Both the position numbers and the translations under genes were made by a program. The notes beneath the pieces were generated by a model. That model was given only the letters and a program-made list of their open reading frames with translations. It was not told the DNA's origin and ran no database searches. From the NCBI GenBank assembly GCA_002840015.1, contig PGZE01000003.1:36460-100459 (forward strand): a stretch of DNA of 64,000 nucleotides. The letters are read 5' to 3'. Origin of the DNA: Gammaproteobacteria bacterium HGW-Gammaproteobacteria-2. GTDB taxonomy: Bacteria; Pseudomonadota; Gammaproteobacteria; Xanthomonadales; Xanthomonadaceae. Numbering within the stretch: the stretch's first letter is position 1; each line of letters starts with the position of its first letter. Below are positions 38,913-52,710 of this stretch, piece by piece.

Positions 38913-40035
38913 ATGCTTGAACTTAATCCGATTCGCCAGCGCATTGCCGACCTGCAGGGTCGGTTGTTGTCGCTGAGGGGGTTTCTTTGACTTCGACACC
39001 AAGAAAGAGCGTCTGGAAGAAGTTACCCGTGAACTTGAACACCCCGATGTCTGGAACGACCCCGAGCGCGCACAAACGCTGGGGCGTGAGCGTTCTTTGC
39101 TGGAAAAGAACGTACTGACCATCGAACGACTTAACGGTGCGCTGGACGGCTCGACCGAGCTACTGGATCTGGCCGAGTCCGAGCAGGATGCCGACACCGC
39201 CGATGCGGTGTCCGCCGATGTCGAGGCCTTTGCGCGCGAGCTCGATGCGCTGGAGTTCCAGCGCATGTTCTCGGGCAAGATGGATGCCAGCAACGCCTTC
39301 GTCGATATCCAGGCCGGCGCCGGCGGTACCGAGGCGCAGGATTGGGCCGAAATGCTACTGCGCATGTATCTGCGCTGGTGTGAGTCGCGTGGTTGGAAAA
39401 CCGAATTGATGGAAGTCAGTGCTGGTGAAGTGGCGGGCATCAAGTCGGCCACATTTCGGGTCGAGGGTGACTACGCCTACGGTTGGTTGAAAACCGAAAC
39501 CGGGGTGCATCGGCTGGTGCGCAAGTCGCCATTCGATTCCGACAATCGCCGGCACACCTCGTTTACCTCGCTATTTGTCAGTCCCGAGGTTGACGACAAT
39601 ATCGATATCCAGATCAATCCCGCCGACCTGCGCACCGATGTCTATCGCTCATCGGGTGCCGGCGGCCAGCACGTCAACAAAACCGAGTCGGCGGTACGCA
39701 TTACCCACGAACCCTCCGGTATCGTGGTTGCCTGCCAGACCGGACGCAGCCAGCATGCCAACCGCGATACGGCAATGAAGATGTTGGCGGCCAAGCTCTA
39801 CGAGATGGAAGTGCGCAAGCGCAACGTCGAGCGCGATGCGGTGGAAGCCACCAAGTCGGATATCGGCTGGGGCAGCCAGATACGCAATTACGTGCTCGAT
39901 CAGTCGCGGATCAAGGATCTGCGTACCGGGATTGAGCGAACCGACACCCAGAAAGTGCTCGATGGCGATCTTGATGAGTTTGTCGAATCGAGCTTGAAAG
40001 CCGGGCTTGAGGTCGGCGCGAAGCGGGTGGGTTGA
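38913..40035 (+). CDS. prfB: Peptide chain release factor 2, with programmed +1 frameshift
   Basis: Recognises UGA and UAA stop codons. The reading frame begins at ATG 38913 and meets TGA at 38988-38990 after 25 codons. The same gene continues in the +1 frame from 38989 to 40035, with GGQHVNKT (the catalytic GGQ) and the SPFDS codon-recognition element (normally SPF) both present. The full product is 373 residues. The two parts are one gene joined by programmed frameshifting, not a broken gene. LysS follows 65 bp downstream, the conserved order. Confidence 0.95.
38976..38990 (+). promoter_or_regulatory. prfB autoregulatory frameshift site
   Basis: AGGGGG (38976-38981), an internal Shine-Dalgarno, precedes CTT TGA C (38985-38991). 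This matches the known prfB element, in which slow decoding of UGA by scarce RF2 lets the ribosome slip +1 on CUU. Confidence 0.93.
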
Positions 40036-40100
40036 GGTTCTGGCCGCATCCGTCAAACAGAATACGAGCACATGCTCAATCTCCTGAAAAGCTGAGCCAA

Positions 40101-41572
<1,472 letters not shown>

Positions 41573-41682
41573 TTGCGCTGGTATCCCGGAAAGGTCGAAG
41601 CTTCTGGTCCGCAAAGTTCGTAAAGGAAAGCCTATATCGCGATTTGGCTCTTCGGCGATAGTGTGGGTGCGGAGAAGGCATG

Positions 41683-41821
41683 TCTCGCCAAGACGCCAAG
41701 AACGCCAAGGAATCAATCGGCATCGAGGTGGAAGCTATCGACAGTTCACAACGACCAACTGCCGATTTCGTCTGCGATCATTCTTTTGCTTACCCTTGGC
41801 GTTCTTGGCGTCTTGGCGAGA
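41683..41821. repeat. Perfect 28-bp inverted repeat, REP-like
   Basis: TCTCGCCAAGACGCC... at 41683-41710 is perfectly inverted at 41794-41821, separated by 83 bp, and is itself built of GCCAAGA-type units. It lies in about 450 bp with no gene between the broken lysS and fadD, which also holds CTTTGCG-rich repeat motifs at 41609-41630 and 41955-41976. Confidence 0.85.
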
Positions 41822-41889
41822 GCAAAGGGCTTCTTTGCACCCAGTCGCTGACAAGCCGGCACGGGTTTGCGGTTGCACCCCTCACCGTT

Positions 41890-41909
41890 ATTCCAGCTTT
41901 TGCTGGAAT
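41890..41909. repeat. Short palindromic repeat element
   Basis: ATTCCAGC-TTTT-GCTGGAAT hairpin (8-bp stem), of the kind found as a dispersed intergenic repeat in many proteobacteria. It lies in the same gene-free stretch as the 28-bp inverted repeat. Confidence 0.7.
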
Positions 41910-42024
41910 GACGAGACCGCCCATGGTGCGGTTACCGTTCGGCTGCTCTTTTCGCGTTCTTTGCGTCCTTTGCGGATCCAATGCATTGATGTCGCTCTTG
42001 CGCGACAGCCGTCAATGGTTAAGT

Positions 42025-43604
42025 CTACTTTGCGCTATCGCGCAACTCGCGCCGCAGGATCTTGCCGACGTTCGATTTCGGCAATTCGCTGCGAAACTCG
42101 ATATAGCGTGGCTGCTTGTAGCCGGTGAGGTTTTCGCGGCAAAACGCCTTGATCTGTTCGACGCTGAGCGCCGGGTTCTTTTTGACCACGACCACCTTCA
42201 CCGCCTCACCGGATTTGTCATCTGGCACCCCGACTGCTGCCACTTCGAGCACCTCGGGCATCTGTGCAATCACGTCTTCAATCTCGTTTGGGTAGACGTT
42301 GAACCCCGAGACCAGAATCATGTCTTTCTTGCGAGGCGCTGCCAATAACCTGCCATCACCTGTGGCCCCTTGATGCACAATTCGCCGACTTCGCCGGTGG
42401 CCAGTATTTCGCCTTCCTCGTTTTTCACGCAGGCATCGGTGGACGAAATGGGCAGGCCGATGGCGCCATTGAAATCAGTCAAACCCATTGGGTTCATGCA
42501 GGCGGCGGGCGAGGTTTCGGTGAGGCCGTAGGCCTCTATCAGGGTGACGCCGGTGACCTTTTTCCAGCGTTCGGCGACGGCACGTTGCACCGCCATACCG
42601 CCACCGAGACTGAGATGCATCGACGAAAAATCAATCTGATCGAAGCCGGGCGTGTTGAGTAGCCCATTGAACAGGGTGTTGACCCCAGTGATCGCAGTGA
42701 ACCGCGTGTTTTGCAACGTCTTCACGAACCCGGCCATGTCGCGTGGGTTGGCGATCAAATGATTGAGACCGCCAAACTTCATGAACACCAGACAATTCGC
42801 GGTCAATGCGAAGATGTGATACAGCGGCAGCGCGGTGATGATCGCCTCTTCGCCGTAGGTGATGTTCCTGCCGAGCCAGGTGCATGACTGTTCCATGTTC
42901 GAGACCAGATTGCGATGGGTCAGCATGGCGCCTTTGGCAACACCCGTAGTGCCGCCGGTGTATTGCAGGAAAGCGATGTCATCCAGGGTGACCGTCACTT
43001 CCGGGCAAACCTTGCTGGCGCCCAGGGCAAGAGCTTCGCGAAACCCGATGGCTCCTGTGATCGTGAAAGCCGGCACCTGTTTTTTGATATGGCGCAGCAT
43101 GAAGTTGATGATTGCCCCCTTGGGGAACTTCAGCATGTCGCCGACACCAGTGACGACCACTTTCTTTATCGCGGTATCGGCCAATACTTCTGCCACGGTG
43201 TGAGCGAAGTTCTCCAGTACAACAATGGCAGAGGCACCCGAATCCACCAATTGATGTTTCAACTCGCGGGCGGTGTACATGGGATTGGTGTTGACCACCG
43301 TCATGCCGGCGCGCAGCACACCGAAGATTGCGATGGGGTACTGCAACAGGTTAGGCATCATCAGGGCGACCCGATCGCCCTTTTTGAGTTTGAGATCGTT
43401 GATCAGATAGGAGGCGAATTGACGGCTCAGGCGTTCAATTTCACCGTAAGTGAGTTGCGTGCCAAAGCTGGCAAAACCCGGTCTGTCAGCGTACTTTTCG
43501 CATACCTGATCCAATACCGACAGGATGGATTGATACTGGCTGATGTCGATCTGTTCGGGCACCCCTTTGGGATACGAATCCAACCACGGTTTTTGCAAAC
43601 TCAT
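42025..43604 (-). pseudogene. fadD: Long-chain fatty acid-CoA ligase, frame broken by an internal deletion
   Basis: Acyl-CoA synthetase that activates fatty acids for beta-oxidation. It starts at ATG 43604 after GGGAGGATG. The AMP-binding motif YTGGTTGVAKGAM, YGLTETSP and [17 protein letters not shown] are in the first frame. [20 protein letters not shown] onward, including the C-terminal [10 protein letters not shown], is in another frame. Between GYWQR and KKDM about 33 residues are missing; only five bases remain at 42331-42335, a loss of about 94 bp. The lost part includes the adenylation-domain hinge with the GDxxxxD Asp, so the product would be inactive. The lysS gene about 1 kb away has the same kind of defect. 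Confidence 0.87.
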
Positions 43605-43716
43605 GAATACATCCTCCCAGATGTCTGTTGTTCGATCACTTTCGTGCCGGAGGTTCCGTACGTGTGCGTCCGGTTTTACCCCGATTGGAGCACAGGCCCG
43701 ACATGGCTGCAAGGCA

Positions 43717-44139
43717 ATGTGTGCATTGCTCCTGTTTTACCTGCTGTTTGTCTCCGGGTGTGCGCATGAAGATGCCGAAGTGGCTCTGCGCAGGCAAGTG
43801 CAGGCCAGCATTGCGGCATTGGCTGAGCATGACCACTCCGCGTTCATGGATACCGTGGCGGACGATTTCGTCGGACCGCAAGGTATGGACCATCATGGCG
43901 CATCGCAGATGGCGCGTTTGTATTTGCTGCGCTTTCGCCAGATTCGCTTGATCGCCGGCCCGCTGGATGTCGCAATGGCTGACCAACGTGCGCGGGTATC
44001 GTTCACCGCGATGCTCACTGGTGGTCAGAGTGGATGGTTGCCGGATCAGGCGCAAGCCTATCGGGTCGACAGTTCGTGGCGCCTTGTCGGTGAAGACTGG
44101 CATATGATTGCACTGGACTGGCAGCCGGTGGCGCGCTAG
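43717..44139 (+). CDS. Putative NTF2/SnoaL-like lipoprotein
   Basis: Small exported protein of 140 residues with a signal peptide and a lipobox-like VSGC (about residues 12-15). The mature part has a SnoaL/NTF2-like pattern: VQASIAALAEHDHSAFMDTV, then GDxxWHMIALDWQP at the end, as in nuclear-transport-factor-2-fold proteins. No ligand or enzyme can be named. The ATG at 43717 starts the signal peptide; the Shine-Dalgarno is weak. It is divergent from the broken fadD gene. Confidence 0.65.
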   Translation: MCALLLFYLLFVSGCAHEDAEVALRRQVQASIAALAEHDHSAFMDTVADDFVGPQGMDHHGASQMARLYLLRFRQIRLIAGPLDVAMADQRARVSFTAMLTGGQSGWLPDQAQAYRVDSSWRLVGEDWHMIALDWQPVAR

Positions 44140-44197
44140 CGGCCTGTCGGGTTTGACCGGTCCGGCGATAAGAGTGGCTTTTCGCTTCGCGCGGTCG

Positions 44198-44280
44198 GTT
44201 GCTTCGCAACAACGGCTGTTGCGCAGGCTGCGCCTTTACTTCGCCGCTACGCGGCTCGCTGGGTCGCCCACAGGGTGGGC
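44198..44280. repeat. Chain of four small hairpins
   Basis: Consecutive palindromes within 83 bp: GTTGC-TTC-GCAAC (44198-44210), GCGCAG-G-CTGCGC (44221-44233), GCCGC-TAC-GCGGC (44243-44255) and GCCCAC-AGG-GTGGGC (44266-44280). The last reappears inverted at 44662-44676. The 44140-44823 region has no recognisable gene and consists mostly of such repeat sequence. Confidence 0.8.
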
Positions 44281-44536
44281 TCTCACCAAACATCCGCCAA
44301 GTCTTTGATTTTGCTTTTGCGCTTCATGCTGTTTTCGGCACTCCTTCGCGGGCATCGCGCACCAATGCAAACACGGCATTGGGCCCAGCGCTCGTTACTT
44401 TCATACCCCCATTTCCGCCATAGCGCATCAGCTCGCCTCATGTTTGATGCGCGAATAAGCGCACCGAACCGGACTCCTACAGGGAACGTTCACCGCTTCC
44501 GTGGGAGCGCGCCCCAGATCAAGTCTGGGGCAGGCT

Positions 44537-44604
44537 CTGCGCGCGAAGCGCTTTCGCCTGTTCGTTCGCCGGCAGGCCGGCTCCCACTGAAGCACTGGCT
44601 CGCA
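44537..44604. repeat. REP-like element, copy 1 (downstream of acnA)
   Basis: About 68 bp that aligns without gaps to 47744-47811. It includes GTTCGCCGGCAGGCCGGCTC, which pairs with itself in part. It lies within the 684-bp gene-free stretch downstream of acnA. Confidence 0.8.
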
Positions 44605-44823
44605 ATGGCGTGCAACACAGTTGCTCCTGCAAAGAATAGGCAGTTGGGGCCACCTGTAGGAGCCCACCCTGTGGGCGACGCGCTGGAACGCGCGTTGCTG
44701 CGAATACGAGCGCCAACCACTCTGAAATCCACAGTCGTCATGCGCTCAAGCGAAGGAGACGCACCGGTCGGACTCAAGTCCGACCGGCTGCCAGCATCGC
44801 TTTACGTGTTCAATCGTTTGAAA

Positions 44824-47562
<2,739 letters not shown>

Positions 47563-47743
47563 GCGGTGGCTCCGGGTGGCATCGAAAGGGGGAGGGTCGA
47601 AACCCAGCTGGTCATTATACGCGTAGGCGTTGGTTGACAGCGGTCGCAACGAATCGTTCCAAGCCCAATAGCCTCGCTTTGTACGTTGGCGACCGCTCCT
47701 GTGGGAGCGCGCCTACGCACAAAACTTTCGCAAGGTTGTTCGC

Positions 47744-47811
47744 CTGCGCGCGAAGCTCTATCGCCAGATCGTTCGCCGGCAGGCCAGCTCCCACAAAAGC
47801 ACTGGTTCGCA
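47744..47811. repeat. REP-like element, copy 2 (upstream of acnA)
   Basis: Matches 44537-44604 over about 68 bp with scattered substitutions and no gaps. It lies in the 538-bp gene-free stretch 47563-48100; beyond it that stretch is AT-rich (47865-47930) and must hold the promoters of acnA and of the DUF2383 gene. Confidence 0.8.
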
Positions 47812-48100
47812 CCATGGGGCAACGAAGCAGAGATATCGGGACTGGCTCTGATTGTCTAAACAAGATTAAGTATGTAAATTAAATTACTGATATATATGCA
47901 TTTAACAGAAACACCTCATGCTCGATCAATGCGGTTTTTAACCAAACCATAACGTAAAAACTGTTACCCTCACCAAGTTGTGATTGGTGTCAGCCGCAAC
48001 GCGCCACCGCAGCCGTCCGTGAATGCAAGCCCATTTGCAATCTCGCCTGTCTTCCATGGTGCTGCTTCGCCAGCACCGTGCCGCCCGCCAGGAGCCATTG

Positions 48101-48538
48101 ATGACCGATTCCCTAACCAGCCTTTCCGATCTGCTCGAGATCAGCCGTGATGGTGTGGATTTCTTCGAGCAGGCATCACAATGTGTTGATGACAAGCGCC
48201 TTCGTGCGCTTTTTTCACAATTGGCAAAGACCAAAGCCAGCCTGGCTGAAAACCTTTCCGAAGAGGTTACTGCCAAGCCAGGGCGCAAGGGTAAAGCGAG
48301 TGGCCCCGTCGCCGAGTTCCAGAAAACCTATGCCAGCCTGAGTACCAGCTTGCGCAAGGCGGATGTTACGCAAATCGATCAGCTCGAACAGACTGAAGAT
48401 CGCCTGCACAGCCGCTTTCAAGAATTGGTGATGGACCGCGACCAGACGTTTGTGGTGCGGGTGTTGGCCAAGCAGTATCTGGCCAGGGTTGACCCGCTGC
48501 ATCGTGAGATCCGTGCGCGCAAACGTAGCCTGAGCTGA
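48101..48538 (+). CDS. PA2169-family four-helix-bundle protein (DUF2383-like)
   Basis: Small all-alpha protein of 145 residues. SLSDLLEISRDGVDFFEQAS and EQTEDRLHSRFQELV are typical of the DUF2383/PA2169 ferritin-like four-helix proteins, whose function is unknown. The family is often stress- or stationary-phase-related in Pseudomonas, but this gene's role cannot be told. AGGAG lies about seven bases before ATG 48101. A strong terminator at 48589-48612 follows. Confidence 0.75.
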   Translation: MTDSLTSLSDLLEISRDGVDFFEQASQCVDDKRLRALFSQLAKTKASLAENLSEEVTAKPGRKGKASGPVAEFQKTYASLSTSLRKADVTQIDQLEQTEDRLHSRFQELVMDRDQTFVVRVLAKQYLARVDPLHREIRARKRSLS

Positions 48539-48588
48539 CGTTTCGTTCGGCCAAGCAGCGCGGTAACGCCGTGTAGCGACGAAACAAC

Positions 48589-48612
48589 AAAAGGGGCCTT
48601 GCGGCCCCTTTT
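48589..48612. terminator. Bidirectional intrinsic terminator
   Basis: A 10-bp perfect stem (AAAAGGGGCC at 48589-48598 with its complement 48603-48612) and a TTGC loop between convergent genes. Confidence 0.9.
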
Positions 48613-48643
48613 GTTTTGCAGCTTGCTTCTGCTGACGGTTGGC

Positions 48644-50803
48644 TTATTTATCGCCACCGTCAAGACCACGGCGCGCCAGCAGCGGCTTGGTATCCGGTGC
48701 GCGGCCACGGAAATTGGCGAACAAGGTCATTGCATCTTCGGCACCGCCGCGTGAGAGCAATGTTTTGCGAAAGTGATCGCCATTTTCGCGCTTCAGTCCA
48801 CCATTCTCCTTGAACCACTCAACACTGTCGGCATCCAGCACTTCGCTCCAGATGTAGCTGTAGTAGCCGGCCGCGTAACCGCCAATGATGTGCGAGAAGT
48901 AGGTGCTGCGATAACGCGGCGGTACCGGCGCGAAATCAACACCGGCCTGTTTCAATGCATTCGCCTCGAATGCCAGTACGCCGTCAGCATCGGGCACCTG
49001 CTCAGGAGTTATCTGATGCCACGCCTGATCAAGCAGCGATGCTGCCAGATACTCGGTGGTGGCAAAGCCTTGATTGAACTTCTGCGTGGCCATGACCTTG
49101 TCCAGCAATGCCTGCGGCATCGGCTCGCCGGTCTGGTAATGCTTGGCGTAGTTGGCCAGCACTTCCGGCCAGGTCATCCACATTTCGTTGACTTGTGAAG
49201 GATATTCAACGAAGTCACGCGGCACGCTGGTACCGCTGAAACGCGGGTAGCGTACGTTGGAGAACATGCCGTGCAGGGCGTGGCCAAACTCGTGGAACAT
49301 GGTGTTGGCTTCGTCAAAAGTGAGCAGGGTAGGCTCGCCTTGCGGTGGCTTTGGAATGTTCAGGTGATTGGCGACGACCGGCTGTGTGCCTAGCAGACTG
49401 GATTGTGAAACGTACGCATTCATCCAGGCACCACCACGCTTGGACGGGCGGGCGTAGAAGTCGGCGATGAAGATGGCTAGCTGGCTGCCATCGGCATCGA
49501 ACACATCAAAGACGCGCACATCGGGCTGATACACCGGCAGGTCGGTACGTTCCTTGAAGCTCAGGCCGTAGAGCTGATTGGCGGCAAAGAACACGCCGTT
49601 TTGCAACACATTGTCGATCTCGAAGTATGGACGCAGCTGCGATTCATCAAAATCGTAGCGGGCGCTGCGCACTTTTTCGGCGTAATAGGCCCAATCCCAG
49701 GCGGCTAGCTGGAAACCGCCCTTTTGGGCGTCGATCAGCTTCTGCATGTCTGCCGCTTCCTTGCGGGCATTGGCTACCGCCGCTGGCGCCAGGTCGCCCA
49801 GCATCTTGTTGACGGCTTGTGTGGTACGTGCGGTCTGGTCTTCCAGACTGTAGGCTGCGTGGTTGGCGTAACCCATCAACAGGGCGCGCTCAGCGCGAAG
49901 CTTGGCGACCCGTGCGATGTTGGCGCGGTTGTCGTACTCGCCACCGTGGCTGCCGCGACCAACGGAAGTGGTCTGGATGCGCTCGCGCAGGGCGCGATTT
50001 TCAAGCGAGGCAAGCGATGGCTGGCCTGAGGTGTTCATCATCGCCAGCATGAACTTACCGTCCTTGCCGGCGGCTTTGGCGGCTTGGGCAGCCGCTGCAA
50101 TTGCATTGTCGGACAGGCCAGCCAGCTCATCGCGGCTGTCGACCACGATCGCTGATGCGTTGGTTTCCTTCAACACGTTTTGGCTGAAGCTGGTTTGCAG
50201 CGAGGCCAGTTCGCTGTTGATGGCCTTGAGCTTTTCCTTGTCGGCATCCGACAGGTTGGCGCCAGCGCGCACAAAATCGGTGTGATAGCGCTCGAGCAGA
50301 TATTTCGATTCGGCGTCGAGACCGAGGCTGTCGCGTTGCTCATAAAGCGACTTCACGCGTGCGAACAGCTTGCTGTTCAGAGCGATGGCATCGCGGTGGG
50401 CTGATAGTTTGGGTGCCATTTCACTCTGGATTTTTTCCAGCGTGTCGTTGGTGTTGGCGCCGGCCAATGAGAAGAATATGGTTTGCACGCGATCCAGCAA
50501 CTCGCCGCTGCGTTCCATCGCCACGATGGTGTTTTCGAAGCTGGCTGGCTCGGCGTTATTGGCGATTGCCTCGATTTCGGCGGCATTTTCGGCCATCCCC
50601 TTTTCAAAGGCGGGCGTGTAGTGCTCGTCGCGGATCGTGTCGAACGGCGGGTAGCCAAAGGGCAGAGTGCTGGCCTCAAACAACGGGTTGCTGGCTTCGC
50701 TGGTGGCAGCGGCGTCTGCTTTGGCCGGCGGCTCAGAGGTGGAACAGCCGGTAATAGCCAGCGACAGGGCGCCAGCGAGTGCAACTGCGAGTCGATGATT
50801 CAT
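48644..50803 (-). CDS. dcp: M3-family peptidyl-dipeptidase, lipoprotein
   Basis: Zinc metallopeptidase of the thimet-oligopeptidase family (Dcp-like), 719 residues. A lipobox-like ITGC (Cys about 20) follows a signal peptide, so it is probably anchored in the envelope. The zinc motif HEFGH is in MFHEFGHALHGMFS (around residue 495), with the family's YPSQVNEMW segment after it, and LLDQAWHQITP before the C-terminus. It probably cleaves dipeptides from oligopeptide C-termini. It is convergent with the DUF2383 gene across a terminator. Confidence 0.9.
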   Translation of the reverse strand: MNHRLAVALAGALSLAITGCSTSEPPAKADAAATSEASNPLFEASTLPFGYPPFDTIRDEHYTPAFEKGMAENAAEIEAIANNAEPASFENTIVAMERSGELLDRVQTIFFSLAGANTNDTLEKIQSEMAPKLSAHRDAIALNSKLFARVKSLYEQRDSLGLDAESKYLLERYHTDFVRAGANLSDADKEKLKAINSELASLQTSFSQNVLKETNASAIVVDSRDELAGLSDNAIAAAAQAAKAAGKDGKFMLAMMNTSGQPSLASLENRALRERIQTTSVGRGSHGGEYDNRANIARVAKLRAERALLMGYANHAAYSLEDQTARTTQAVNKMLGDLAPAAVANARKEAADMQKLIDAQKGGFQLAAWDWAYYAEKVRSARYDFDESQLRPYFEIDNVLQNGVFFAANQLYGLSFKERTDLPVYQPDVRVFDVFDADGSQLAIFIADFYARPSKRGGAWMNAYVSQSSLLGTQPVVANHLNIPKPPQGEPTLLTFDEANTMFHEFGHALHGMFSNVRYPRFSGTSVPRDFVEYPSQVNEMWMTWPEVLANYAKHYQTGEPMPQALLDKVMATQKFNQGFATTEYLAASLLDQAWHQITPEQVPDADGVLAFEANALKQAGVDFAPVPPRYRSTYFSHIIGGYAAGYYSYIWSEVLDADSVEWFKENGGLKRENGDHFRKTLLSRGGAEDAMTLFANFRGRAPDTKPLLARRGLDGGDK

Positions 50804-50908
50804 GTTTGCGGGTTCCTTGGTTGAGCAACGTCAGCCACCAAGGGTAACGCAAGCGGCTGCTAGTTGCCGCCATGACTTTTGACACCATGACTTTTGGCAG
50901 GGCAGGGC

Positions 50909-51913
50909 TCAGCGCTCGAACCACGGTGGTGGTTGCAAGCCTTTGTCTTGCAAAAACGCAGGGTTGAACAACTTGGACTCATAACGGCTGGCACTGTCGC
51001 ACAGGATGGTCACGACGCAATGCCCAGGCCCGAGCTGCCTGGCCAGACGGATGGCACCGGCAACATTGATGCCGCTGGATGTACCCACATAGAGTCCTTC
51101 TGTGCCAATCAGCTCCCAAAGTACCGGTAGCCATTCTTGATCGGGGATGTTGTAGGCATCATCGATGCGCGCACCGCTGAGATTGCCGGTGATGCGGTTC
51201 TGGCCAATGCCTTCGGTGATTGAACTGCCGTGTGATACCAACTTGCCGGTCTTCACCCAACTGTAAATGGCTGCGCCATCCGGATCAGCGGCCGCCGTGA
51301 TCACCGACGGGCTGCGTTGTTTGAGGTAGGCGGACACGCCGGCCAGGGTACCGCCGGTGCCGACCGAACAGATAAAGCCATCGACTTTGCCGCCCGTTTG
51401 CGCCCAGATTTCCGGCCCGGTACTGGTGGTGTGGCCGTTGCTGTTGGCCAGGTTGTCCCATTGATTGGCATAAAAAACCCCACCGGGCGTGTTGGCGGCC
51501 ATTGCTTCGGCCAGGCGTCGGGCCTGATGCACGTAGTTGTCCGGGTTCGCGTACGGGACGGCAGGCACGGTGCGCAGATCGGCGCCCATGCCGCGCAAAG
51601 CCGATTGCTTCTCGGCGGATTGGGTATCGGGCATCAGGATGATCGTCTTGAGTCCCAATGCGTTGCCGGCCAAGGTGAGGCCAATGCCGGTATTGCCGGC
51701 GGTGCCTTCAATCACGGTGCCACCCGGCGCTATCAAACCGCGCTCCAGCGCGTCGAGCAGCAGATACTTGGCAGCGCGATCCTTGACCGACCCCCCCGGA
51801 TTCATGAACTCGGCCTTGCCAAAAATCGCGCAGCCGGTGCGCTCTGATGCTGCACGCAGCCGGATCAGTGGGGTATTGCCGATGTGATCAAGAAACGGAC
51901 AGTCGATGGCCAT
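50909..51913 (-). CDS. Cysteine synthase-type PLP-dependent enzyme
   Basis: Fold type II PLP enzyme of 334 residues. The PLP-Lys is in NPGGSVKDRAA (about residue 44). IEGTAGNTGIGLTLAG is the substrate-carboxylate loop, and SVGTGGTLAG binds the PLP phosphate. It fits the cysteine synthase A / O-acetylserine sulfhydrylase family, although this longer type also includes related beta-replacement enzymes, so the exact reaction is not certain. No cys regulon genes are beside it. It is divergent from the GST gene with about 145 bp between. Confidence 0.85.
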   Translation of the reverse strand: MAIDCPFLDHIGNTPLIRLRAASERTGCAIFGKAEFMNPGGSVKDRAAKYLLLDALERGLIAPGGTVIEGTAGNTGIGLTLAGNALGLKTIILMPDTQSAEKQSALRGMGADLRTVPAVPYANPDNYVHQARRLAEAMAANTPGGVFYANQWDNLANSNGHTTSTGPEIWAQTGGKVDGFICSVGTGGTLAGVSAYLKQRSPSVITAAADPDGAAIYSWVKTGKLVSHGSSITEGIGQNRITGNLSGARIDDAYNIPDQEWLPVLWELIGTEGLYVGTSSGINVAGAIRLARQLGPGHCVVTILCDSASRYESKLFNPAFLQDKGLQPPPWFER

Positions 51914-52058
51914 GGCAGGTGCTCATGCAAGTGTGCTTGCAGTGCAACGGTTATTAACGAAAAGGTCAAGCGTTGTGCATTGCTCATGCACAGGCTGCTG
52001 CGTACATGCGGGCAACTCGTCTATGCTTGGATACCTGTCGAATCCAGAGGACTCACGC

Positions 52059-52691
52059 ATGTATACGTTGTATTACGCGCCCGGCGCGGCCAGTTTCGTG
52101 GTGCATTGGTTGTTGATCGAGGCGGGCGCCGAGTATCAGCTGCAGCGCGTCAACCTGCAGGCGGGTGAGCAGCGCAGTGAGGCTTACCTGAAGCTCAATC
52201 CCAACGGCGTAGTGCCGACGTTGCTTATCGACGGCAAGCCGGCGAGTGAGGCGGCAGCGCTGCTGCTGCATCTGGCAGATTCGTTTCCCGCGATGGGGCT
52301 GGCGCCGGCTGTCGGCAGCCTGGATCGGGCACATTACTACCAGTGGGTGCTGCACTTGGCCAATACCGTGCAGCCGGCGTTCCGGCACTGGTTCTTTGCC
52401 GCCGAGGCCGCAGGCGAGGCCAATGCCGAAGCCGCCAAGGCGCAAGCCCGCGCGCGTATCGAGGCCGCGTGGCAGCGCATCGACGACCACCTGAATGCCA
52501 ACGGGCCGTATCTGTTGGGTGAATCGCCCAGCGCCGCCGATTTTTTGCTGACCATGTTGATGCGCTGGTCGCGCAACATGCCGCGCCCGGCCACTGAATG
52601 GGTGAATCTGGCAGCGTTGGCACAGCGCATGAAAGCGCGCCCGAGTTTTGCGCAGCTGTGTCAGGCCGAGGAGTTGACCGAGTGGGTCTGA
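52059..52691 (+). CDS. Glutathione S-transferase family protein
   Basis: Cytosolic GST of 210 residues. The thioredoxin-like N-terminal domain has MYTLYYAPGAASFVVHWLL and NPNGVVPTLL, with the cis-Pro region and the glutathione-binding SEAAALLLHLAD following. The helical C-terminal domain ends near SFAQLCQAEEL. The ATG at 52059 was chosen because the fold begins there and CAGAGGA lies upstream. It is 19 bp before an acyl-CoA dehydrogenase gene in the same direction and may be in one transcript with it and with the enoyl-CoA hydratase. Confidence 0.88.
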   Translation: MYTLYYAPGAASFVVHWLLIEAGAEYQLQRVNLQAGEQRSEAYLKLNPNGVVPTLLIDGKPASEAAALLLHLADSFPAMGLAPAVGSLDRAHYYQWVLHLANTVQPAFRHWFFAAEAAGEANAEAAKAQARARIEAAWQRIDDHLNANGPYLLGESPSAADFLLTMLMRWSRNMPRPATEWVNLAALAQRMKARPSFAQLCQAEELTEWV

Positions 52692-52710
52692 CAACGCAAG
52701 GGGCACAGGC

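Noticed and set aside
38913-38990. Broken prfB
   Set aside because: The in-frame TGA has the standard RF2 frameshift element before it. This is regulation, not damage.
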